Shown one piece after another: positions 1 to 5,822 of a stretch of DNA of 9,286 bases. The stretch spans positions 1 through 9,286 of the forward strand of contig CAYRNB010000104.1 of the NCBI GenBank assembly GCA_964425315.1, in the 5' to 3' direction. Each line of letters starts with the position of its first letter. Within the stretch, counting starts at the first letter, position 1. The notes beneath the pieces were generated by a model that ran no database searches, was not told the origin of the DNA, and saw only the letters and a program-made list of their open reading frames with translations. Both the position numbers and the translations under genes were made by a program. Source of the DNA: Rhodoblastus sp964425315 (GTDB lineage: Bacteria; Pseudomonadota; Alphaproteobacteria; Rhizobiales; Beijerinckiaceae).

Positions 1-126
1 CCGCCATGAGATGACCGGCGGACGTCTGCGGGTGAAAATCCGTCCAATAACCAAGGACGCGCTCTTAAAATCCGAACAAGCGTCCCTATCTCAGCCCAAG
101 CAGTCACCTAAGAGGATCAAAAATCC
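1..126 (+). other. Leader region upstream of amrB with possible RNA hairpins
   Basis: This stretch has no convincing gene. Several short complementary arms can be read directly: CCGCC (1-5) with GGCGG (17-21); GGACG (20-24) with CGTCC (41-45), which competes with the first pair; and GGACGC (55-60) with GCGTCC (80-85). Together they could form a structured 5' leader for the amr operon, or the first could be the tail of a terminator of a gene outside the window. The ribosome binding site AGAGGA lies at 111-116, 10 nt before the amrB ATG. A TAAAAT hexamer at 66-71 resembles a -10 box but has no good -35 partner. I recognise no known riboswitch family. Confidence 0.3.
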
Positions 127-933
127 ATGGTTCGTCAGCCCGCCGTGGCGGGGACGTTCTATCCGGCTGACGCCACGCTGCTTCGGCAAACGGTTGCGCA
201 ACTGCTGAAATCGAAAGTGGCGTCGTCCGAAGCCGAGCGGCCGAAGGCGCTGATCGCGCCGCATGCCGGTTATGTCTACTCGGGCCCGGTCGCCGGACAA
301 GCCTACGCCCCGCTCATCGCGCACGCCGACGCCATTCGGCGGGTGGTTCTGCTCGGCCCCGCCCACCGGGCGCTGGTTCGAGGACTGGCGCTGCCTGAGG
401 AAGATCGTTTCGCCACGCCCCTGGGCGAGGTCCCGATCGACCAGGACGCGATTGGCCGTCTCGCGGGAATGCCCCAGGTCTTGGTGAGCGCCGCCGCGCA
501 CGCGGCGGAACATTCGCTCGAAGTTCAGCTTCCCTTCCTGCAAAGCGTCCTGCACGATTTCACCTTGGTCCCGCTGGCCGTCGGCGACGCCACGGCCGAG
601 GAAACAGCCGATGTAATCGAGGCGCTGTGGGGCGGTTCGGAAACGCTGATCGTCGTCAGTTCCGACCTGTCGCATTTCCTGACCTATGCCGAGGCCAGGA
701 AAATCGACCATGACACGATCAGCCGGATCCTGTCCGGCCGTCAGCTCGACAGTTTCGAACAGGCCTGCGGCGCCTTGCCCATCAACGGGCTGTTGCTGGC
801 GGCCAAGCGGTATGGATTGACGCCAAGGTTGGCGGCTCAATGCAATTCGGGCGACACGGCCGGCGACCGGCGAAGGGTCGTCGGTTACGCCGCGATCGAA
901 TTTGTGGAAAGCCAAGAATCGCAAAATGTCTGA
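127..933 (+). CDS. amrB: AmmeMemoRadiSam system protein B (Memo family)
   Basis: This 268-residue protein belongs to the Memo family, related to human MEMO1 and to class III extradiol-type dioxygenase folds. The N-terminus RQPAVAGTFYP (residues 3-13) is the family signature and supports the ATG at 127, which has AGAGGA 10 nt upstream. Other family motifs are APHAGYVYSGP (44-54), LGPAH (76-80), EHSLEVQLPFLQ (128-139), SSDLSH (178-183) and a late Cys in EQACGALPI (211-219). H46, H80 and C214 appear to match the metal-binding His, His and Cys of human MEMO1, so iron binding is likely; that is inference from the family. No signal peptide is seen, so it should be cytoplasmic. It is the first gene of a coupled amrB-amrA-amrS operon. 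Its exact reaction is not established; family assignment is very secure. Confidence 0.95.
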   Translation: MVRQPAVAGTFYPADATLLRQTVAQLLKSKVASSEAERPKALIAPHAGYVYSGPVAGQAYAPLIAHADAIRRVVLLGPAHRALVRGLALPEEDRFATPLGEVPIDQDAIGRLAGMPQVLVSAAAHAAEHSLEVQLPFLQSVLHDFTLVPLAVGDATAEETADVIEALWGGSETLIVVSSDLSHFLTYAEARKIDHDTISRILSGRQLDSFEQACGALPINGLLLAAKRYGLTPRLAAQCNSGDTAGDRRRVVGYAAIEFVESQESQNV

Positions 934-1507
934 AGTCCCCATGATTGAAAATCGCGGCGCGGTTCTGCTTGGCCTCGCCCGGGCGTCGATTGCGAGCGCA
1001 TTTGGCCCGGCGCGCTGCGCCGATCAATCGGCCCCCTGGCTGCGCGCCGAGGGCGCCTGCTTCGTCACCTTGAGACAGGACGGAGAGTTGCGCGGCTGCG
1101 TCGGCAGCGTCGAGGCCTATCGCCCGTTGCTGGAGGATGTGACGGCCAATGCGCACGCCTCCGCATTTCGGGATTCGCGTTTCCCGCCGCTCCGCGCCAG
1201 CGAGCTGGAGCGCACCCGAATTGAGGTTTCGCTGCTCTCGCCGCGGGAATTGCTGTCCGTCCGTTCGGAAGCGGACGCGCTGGCGCAGGTCAGGCCCCAT
1301 ATCGACGGCCTCGTGCTGGAATGGGGGCGCCATCGCGGGACTTTTTTGCCGCAGGTCTGGGAGGCCCTTCCCGATCCCCGGGACTTTCTTGTCCAGCTCA
1401 AATTGAAAGTTGGGCTGCCTTACGATTTCTGGTCGGATGAAATCCGCCTTGGCCGATACCAGGTCGCGAAATGGAGCGAATCTGAAATCGAACGGACGGC
1501 GCCATGA
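926..1507 (+). CDS. amrA: AmmeMemoRadiSam system protein A (AMMECR1 family)
   Basis: This is an AMMECR1-domain protein of 193 residues from the chosen ATG. Family hallmarks are LRGCVGSVEAYRPLLEDV (residues 55-72, with the conserved C58), AFRDSRFPPL (80-89), and GTFLPQVWEALPDPRDFLVQ (138-157) followed by LKLKVGLP. The function of AMMECR1 proteins is unknown; the RGC motif is thought to line a putative active site. I chose ATG 926 because it overlaps the amrB stop by 8 nt, typical of coupling, and gives the usual family length. A TTG at 902 (201 residues) and an ATG at 941 (188 residues) are in frame and cannot be excluded; no start has a strong Shine-Dalgarno. The protein has no signal or membrane segment and is presumably cytoplasmic with its two partners. 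Confidence 0.94.
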   Translation: MSEVPMIENRGAVLLGLARASIASAFGPARCADQSAPWLRAEGACFVTLRQDGELRGCVGSVEAYRPLLEDVTANAHASAFRDSRFPPLRASELERTRIEVSLLSPRELLSVRSEADALAQVRPHIDGLVLEWGRHRGTFLPQVWEALPDPRDFLVQLKLKVGLPYDFWSDEIRLGRYQVAKWSESEIERTAP

Positions 1508-2580
1508 CGCCCGACCGCCATCCCACCCGTTACTGGCATAAGACGGACGACGGTCGGATCCAGTGCGACGTCTGCCCCCGCGACTGCAAATTGCACGAAG
1601 GGCAGCGCGGCGCCTGCTTCGTTCGGATGCGCGAAGGCGATGAAATCGTCCTGACGACCTATGGGCGTTCATCGGGCTTCTGCATCGATCCGATCGAGAA
1701 GAAGCCCCTCAACCATTTCTATCCCGGCTCGAGCGTGCTGTCCTTCGGGACGGCCGGCTGCAATCTCGCCTGCAAGTTCTGCCAGAATTCCGATATCAGC
1801 AAGAGCCGCGACATGGACAGGCTGATGGACCAGGCCTCGCCCGAGGCCATCGCCGAGGCGGCCGCGCGGCATGGCTGCCGCAGCGTCGCCTTCACTTACA
1901 ACGATCCCGTGATTTTCCTCGAATACGCGATGGACACGGCCGACGCCTGCCACGCCCGCAACATTAAGACGGTCGCGGTGTCGGCCGGCTATATGCATGA
2001 CCAGGCGCGGCGCGACTTTTTTGCGAAGATCGACGCCGCCAATATCGACCTCAAGGGCTTTAGCGACGATTTCTATTTCAAGCTGACGGCCGCGCATCTG
2101 CAGCCCGTGCTCGACACGCTGCTTTATTTGAAGCACGAGACCGATGTCTGGCTGGAGATCACTACGCTGCTGATTCCGGGGAAGAACGATTCGGAAGAGG
2201 AACTCACCGCGCTTTCGCAATGGGTGTCGCGGGAGTTGGGTCGGGATGTCCCGCTGCATTTTTCGGCCTTCCATCCCGACTACAAAATGCTCGATACGCC
2301 GCCGACGCCGCCCGAGACCCTTTCGCGCGCGCGCAAAATCGCGATGCGGGCGGGGCTTGATTACGTCTACCTCGGCAATGTCCACGATGCGGCTGGCGAC
2401 ACGACCTACTGCCCGCACTGCCATGACCCGCTCATCGTGCGCGACTGGTACAGAATAGAACGTCACGCCCTGGCGCAGGGCGGGTTCTGTCCGGGATGCG
2501 GCGCCGCGATCGCCGGCCGCTTCGAAGCCGGCGTCGGGAATTTTGGACGCCGCAGAATTCCGGTGACGATCGGACAATAA
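1504..2580 (+). CDS. amrS: AmmeMemoRadiSam system radical SAM enzyme
   Basis: This 358-residue radical SAM protein has the classic CxxxCxxC motif in GTAGCNLACKFCQNSD, with C86, C90 and C93 expected to hold a [4Fe-4S] cluster that cleaves S-adenosylmethionine. Before it lies a Cys-rich segment CDVCPRDCKL with a fourth Cys (C21, C24, C28, C38). Near the C-terminus two CPxC knuckles (C303/C306 and C329/C332) look like a zinc-ribbon or rubredoxin-type metal site, as is usual in this family. The radical SAM barrel spans about residues 75-290, with DLKGFSDDFY and LEITTLLIPGKND typical of the pyruvate-formate-lyase-activase-like branch. The ATG overlaps the amrA stop as ATGA, so translation is probably coupled. 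The substrate is unknown; linkage to Memo and AMMECR1 suggests a shared modification pathway. A generic activase is less likely given the three-gene context. Confidence 0.95.
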   Translation: MTPDRHPTRYWHKTDDGRIQCDVCPRDCKLHEGQRGACFVRMREGDEIVLTTYGRSSGFCIDPIEKKPLNHFYPGSSVLSFGTAGCNLACKFCQNSDISKSRDMDRLMDQASPEAIAEAAARHGCRSVAFTYNDPVIFLEYAMDTADACHARNIKTVAVSAGYMHDQARRDFFAKIDAANIDLKGFSDDFYFKLTAAHLQPVLDTLLYLKHETDVWLEITTLLIPGKNDSEEELTALSQWVSRELGRDVPLHFSAFHPDYKMLDTPPTPPETLSRARKIAMRAGLDYVYLGNVHDAAGDTTYCPHCHDPLIVRDWYRIERHALAQGGFCPGCGAAIAGRFEAGVGNFGRRRIPVTIGQ

Positions 2581-2589
2581 TTTGGCCTT

Positions 2590-2609
2590 GCCCGTCATTT
2601 GCGACGGGC
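2590..2609 (+). terminator. Hairpin downstream of amrS, possible terminator
   Basis: A perfect 7-bp inverted repeat, GCCCGTC (2590-2596) and GACGGGC (2603-2609), encloses a 6-nt loop and starts 9 nt after the amrS stop codon. The position fits a transcription terminator or mRNA 3'-end stabiliser for the amr operon. It has no following T-run, so it is not a standard intrinsic terminator, and termination there may need Rho or be partial. Confidence 0.4.
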
Positions 2610-2813
2610 TTGCGCACCCGATGGACGCTTTCGCTTCAGGACGCGTCCAATTCGCGGCCCGCGCCTCCGACGCGCCTTGCTCTTGATTGGCCGCCACTGA
2701 GCCGCCCAGGCAGGCCCCAGTCCCGCCCAGCAGCGGCAAAAAGTCCCCGCATTACCGAACGAAAATCCAATTTTCGGCATGTTGCCGCAAAGCCACAGAC
2801 TTTGATAATTGCT

Positions 2814-2899
2814 GAATCACGAACGCTTGCCGCTTGTTCGAGGGGCATGAAAAAAATACGAGTCAAGGACTCTGATCGCTAAAGCATTAATCGGTTAAT
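2814..2899. promoter_or_regulatory. Candidate control region of the efflux operon
   Basis: This segment upstream of the RND operon packs several potential protein-binding elements. There are three GANTC sites (GAATC 2814-2818, GAGTC 2860-2864, GACTC 2868-2872), the target of the alphaproteobacterial methyltransferase CcrM; the last two also form a GAGTC-AAG-GACTC inverted repeat. An operator-like repeat CGAAC-N11-GTTCG spans 2820-2840. An AT-rich repeat ATTAA-TCGG-TTAAT spans 2886-2899 and contains two TTAA half-sites, but 4 bp apart rather than the 7 of a canonical CtrA site. No -35/-10 pair with good spacing was found. Which regulator binds is unknown. Confidence 0.3.
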
Positions 2900-3010
2900 T
2901 CATGGTTTGAGGCTTGGGGGGCGATGTTTCATGAAGCCGGTCACCGGAGCGCGCCGGCGCCAACCCAAGGAGACGACGCCGTTTTTGGCGACGTCCGCAA
3001 CAGCAGCGAC

Positions 3011-4615
3011 GTGAAATCCGTTCCGCGACATCTACGCCCTCTGTCGCTTCTGGCCCTGTTGTCGTTGCTGGCGGGGTGTTCCGTCGGACCGAATTTCATC
3101 GCGCCGAAGGCGCCGGTCGCGCAAAATTGGCGTGAGGCCCGCAATCCATCGGTCAAGACCCGACGCGTGGAGTATATGCGCTGGTGGGGGGCGTTTCGCG
3201 ACCCGACCCTGGACCATTTGGTCGACGCCGCCTACCGGCAAAACCTCACCTTGATGGAGGCGGGCGCGCGCGTCATCAAGGCGCGCGCGATCCTGGGCGA
3301 GGCGATCGGCGAATTCTATCCGCAGCAGCAGCAGCTCAACGGATCGGCGCATTATCTTCAACTAAGCCGCGCCGACGCGACCTCGAATCCCTTTGGCTCG
3401 ATCAACGCGCAGTTCTGGCGCATCAATCTCGGCGCCCAGGTCGGCTGGGAGCTGGATTTGTGGGGCAAAATCCGGCACGGCGTCGAATCCGCCGACGCCG
3501 CCTATCTGGCCTCGATCGCCTCTTATGATGATGTGCTCGTCACCCTCATTGGCGACGTCGCGTCCAGCTATATCGCCATTCGCACGCTGCAAAAGCAGAT
3601 CTTTATCGCGCGCGAAAACGTCGTCAGGCAGAGGGAGGCGCTCGCCATCGCCCGCGCGCGGTTCGAAGGTGGCGGGACTTCGGAACTCGACGTGTTCCAG
3701 GCCGAGAACGTGCTCGCGCAAACCCAGGCTGCGATTCCGCAGCTCACGGCGCAATTGCAAAAACAGGAAAACGCCCTGCGGGTTCTCCTCGGCATGACGC
3801 CGGAATCGCTCGACGGCCTTTTGTCCAGGTCGAAGGGGATTCCCAGGCCGCCGGCCAGGGTCGCGGTAGGAATTCCCGCCGACCTTCTCCGCCGGCGGCC
3901 GGACGTCCGCGCCGCCGAATTGAAAGCTCTGGCGCAATGCGCGCAGGTCGGCATGGCCGAAGCCGATCTCTATCCCGCCTTCTCGCTGAGCGGCGTGCTC
4001 GGCACGCTGGTGAGCACCACCCGCGGCCATGCCGCCAGCCAGCTCTTCACGTCGCCGAGCCTGACTTTCGCCTTCGGCCCCTCCTTCACCTGGCCGATTC
4101 TCAATTACGGCCGGATCATCAATAACGTGCGCGCGCAGGACGCCGAACTGCAGGCCCTGCTGATCAATTACAAGAACACCGTGCTGAAGGCGCAGCGCGA
4201 GGTCGAGGATGGCCTGAGCGGCTTCCTGCAAGGGCGCCGGCAGGTGGTCTATCTCAGGCGCAGCGTCGTCGCGGCCAAAAACGCCCTCTCGGTCGCGATC
4301 AGCCAGTATCAGCTCGGAACGCGCAATTTCACCACCGTGCTGACCGCCGAGCAGAATCTCTACCAGGCCCAGAACAATCTCGTGGTCGCGGAAGGCGATG
4401 TCGATGTCAGCCTCACGACGGCCTATCGCGCGCTCGGCGGCGGCTGGCAGATCAGAGAGGGGAAGGGGTTCGTGAATGAGGCGAACCGTGAGGAAATGCG
4501 CGCGCGCACGAATTATGGCGCGGTTCTGCCGCCTTCAAATCGACCGCAACCGTCGACTCCGGGGCTTCCCGGACCTTCCGATATCGGACCGACCGTGAGG
4601 GCGCCGTTATGGTGA
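3011..4615 (+). CDS. RND efflux outer-membrane factor lipoprotein (OprM/NodT family)
   Basis: This protein is the TolC-like exit duct of the tripartite pump, a trimeric outer-membrane barrel with a periplasmic helical tunnel. From GTG 3011 it has 534 residues and begins with an ideal lipoprotein signal: a short basic n-region, the hydrophobic run LSLLALLSLLA, and lipobox LAGC with C23 lipidated. Ser at +2 favours the outer membrane. Two OEP repeats follow, about 60-255 and 280-475. The second has the family signature IPADLLRRRPDVR (288-300) and ADLYPAFSLSG just after it. After LGGGWQ a hydrophilic tail of about 55 residues ends Pro-rich. An in-frame ATG at 2924 would add 29 hydrophilic residues before the signal, unusual for a lipoprotein; GTG 3011 lacks a Shine-Dalgarno, so the start is uncertain. 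The stop overlaps the adaptor start by 7 nt. Confidence 0.9.
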   Translation: MKSVPRHLRPLSLLALLSLLAGCSVGPNFIAPKAPVAQNWREARNPSVKTRRVEYMRWWGAFRDPTLDHLVDAAYRQNLTLMEAGARVIKARAILGEAIGEFYPQQQQLNGSAHYLQLSRADATSNPFGSINAQFWRINLGAQVGWELDLWGKIRHGVESADAAYLASIASYDDVLVTLIGDVASSYIAIRTLQKQIFIARENVVRQREALAIARARFEGGGTSELDVFQAENVLAQTQAAIPQLTAQLQKQENALRVLLGMTPESLDGLLSRSKGIPRPPARVAVGIPADLLRRRPDVRAAELKALAQCAQVGMAEADLYPAFSLSGVLGTLVSTTRGHAASQLFTSPSLTFAFGPSFTWPILNYGRIINNVRAQDAELQALLINYKNTVLKAQREVEDGLSGFLQGRRQVVYLRRSVVAAKNALSVAISQYQLGTRNFTTVLTAEQNLYQAQNNLVVAEGDVDVSLTTAYRALGGGWQIREGKGFVNEANREEMRARTNYGAVLPPSNRPQPSTPGLPGPSDIGPTVRAPLW

Positions 4616-5796
4616 TCGCCAAAAAACTTTTCACATCCCCTCTAGGACGCGTGGGGGCCGCCGTCGCCTTGTCGGCGGCGTTGGCCGCGGGCGTTGCGCG
4701 CGCCGCCGGGCCGGCGACGAAACTGGCCCAGGCTTCGTCTCCGGCGTCGCCGCCCGTCATTCCGGTGATGCTGCCGAAGATGCGGACCGTCAGCCAGGAA
4801 CTCGTCGTCAACGGCAACGCCGCGGCGGTCAGCCAGGTCAATCTTGTCGCGCGCGTTCCGGGCTATCTCGAGCAGATCCATTTCGAGGATGGCGCCTTCG
4901 TCAAAAAGGGCGCTCTGCTCTTCACCATCCAGCAGGACCAGTACAAGGCGCAGCTGCAACAGGCGGAGGGTCAGCTCCAGGCGCAAAAAGTCATGCGCGA
5001 CCATTCGCGGCTGGAAGTGCAACGCTACACGGCGCTGCTGAAGAAGCACGCGACCTCGGCGGTTGAGCTCGACCATTGGGTCTATCAGGAGAAAACCGCG
5101 GAGGCGAACATCATTGCGGCCGAAGCGCAGGTCGAACTCGCCCGGCTCAATCTCAGCTATACTGAGGTCAAAGCGCCTTTTGACGGCCAGATGGGCAAGC
5201 ATCTGATCGACGCCGGCAATATGGTCGGGACCGACGCGAAAAACGCCATTCTGGCGCAGATCACCCAGCTCAATCCCATTTATGTGGTCGCGAACATCAG
5301 CACGCAGCAGGCCCTGCAGATCCGGGCCAACCTCAAGCAGCGGCGCCTCACGCTCTCGGAATTGCACCGCGTTCCTGTCGAAGCCGAGATTTCCGACGAG
5401 ACCGGCTTTCCCCATCACGGCTTCATGCAATATGTCGCGCCGTCGATCGATCCCACGACCGGCACGCTCTACCTGCGCGCCATTTTGAAGAATCCCAACC
5501 GGACGCTTCTGCCGGGCATGTTCGTCAAATTGCGGCTGCCCATGGGCAAGATCACGCACAGCGCGCTGCTGGCGCCGATGAGCGCCCTGCAGGAAGACCA
5601 GGGCGGCCGCTATCTCCTGGTGGCCGATCAGAATAATATCGTCCAGAAGCGTTACGTGCAGCTTGGCGAGACCGTCGGCGCCATGCAGGTGGTGACCGGC
5701 GGCCTCAACCGCAATGATCGTATCATCGTCGGCAACCTCTGGCAGGTCGCGCCGGGCATGAAGATCGCGCCGAAAGTGACGACGACCGCCGAATAA
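4609..5796 (+). CDS. RND efflux periplasmic adaptor (membrane fusion protein)
   Basis: This 395-residue adaptor joins the inner-membrane pump to the outer-membrane duct, as AcrA and MexA/MexE do. A Sec signal with a basic start (AKKLFTSPLGR) and an Ala-rich core ends at VARA-AG near residue 32. No lipobox Cys is present, so it is probably a soluble periplasmic protein rather than a lipoprotein. Domains in order are the first lipoyl half (about 75-110, VNLVARVPGYLEQIHFEDG), an alpha-helical hairpin (about 111-177, Gln/Ala/Leu-rich), the second lipoyl half (about 180-215, LSYTEVKAPFDGQMG), the beta-barrel (about 220-305) and the membrane-proximal domain to the end (LNRNDRIIVGNLWQVAPGM). The ATG has GTGAGGG 7 nt upstream and overlaps the preceding stop by 7 nt. 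A second start, GTG 4612, directly follows. Confidence 0.95.
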   Translation: MVIAKKLFTSPLGRVGAAVALSAALAAGVARAAGPATKLAQASSPASPPVIPVMLPKMRTVSQELVVNGNAAAVSQVNLVARVPGYLEQIHFEDGAFVKKGALLFTIQQDQYKAQLQQAEGQLQAQKVMRDHSRLEVQRYTALLKKHATSAVELDHWVYQEKTAEANIIAAEAQVELARLNLSYTEVKAPFDGQMGKHLIDAGNMVGTDAKNAILAQITQLNPIYVVANISTQQALQIRANLKQRRLTLSELHRVPVEAEISDETGFPHHGFMQYVAPSIDPTTGTLYLRAILKNPNRTLLPGMFVKLRLPMGKITHSALLAPMSALQEDQGGRYLLVADQNNIVQKRYVQLGETVGAMQVVTGGLNRNDRIIVGNLWQVAPGMKIAPKVTTTAE

Positions 5797-5822
5797 AGCC
5801 GCAGACGGGGGAAGCGCCGAAG

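Larger units (their letters stand above)
2581..2923. other. Intergenic region between the amr operon and the efflux operon
   Basis: This 343-nt gap holds no gene that I can support. Besides the hairpin after amrS it contains the 10-bp palindrome GGACGCGTCC (2639-2648) and the inverted repeat CGAAAAT-CCA-ATTTTCG (2760-2776). TTGCCGC occurs twice on plus (2782-2788, 2827-2833) and once on minus (2733-2739). The right-hand part is less GC-rich than the flanking genes and is the likely promoter region of the efflux operon. Short open frames across it lack family similarity or plausible ribosome binding sites. Confidence 0.6.

Noticed and set aside
20..60. Cobalamin-type riboswitch upstream of amrB
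   Set aside because: Only a short GGTGAAAATCCG-like stretch is seen; the conserved GCCACTG-type box and surrounding stems are absent.
91..942. Minus-strand open frame opposite amrB
   Set aside because: It mirrors a well-supported Memo-family gene and shows no family motifs, so it is a GC-driven shadow frame.
1669..2739. Minus-strand open frame opposite amrS and into the intergenic region
   Set aside because: The protein shows no recognisable domain and lies opposite a secure radical SAM gene.
2595..2866. Two short minus-strand frames in the intergenic region
   Set aside because: The two translations are Arg/Ala-rich in one case and Cys/Ala/Gly-rich in the other, with no similarity I recognise, and they overlap each other in different frames. 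Neither stands out as real.
2496..2882. Plus-strand 128-codon frame from inside amrS across the intergenic region
   Set aside because: It starts within amrS in another frame, is Arg/Pro/Ser-rich without a domain, and has no ribosome binding site. Its last 11 codons (from ATG 2847) also lack a properly spaced site.
2886..2899. Canonical CtrA binding site
   Set aside because: The TTAA half-sites are 4 bp apart rather than 7, so I record it only as CtrA-like.
3362..5559. Long minus-strand frames opposite the duct and adaptor genes
   Set aside because: Both are antisense to secure efflux genes and have compositions typical of reversed GC-rich coding sequence.
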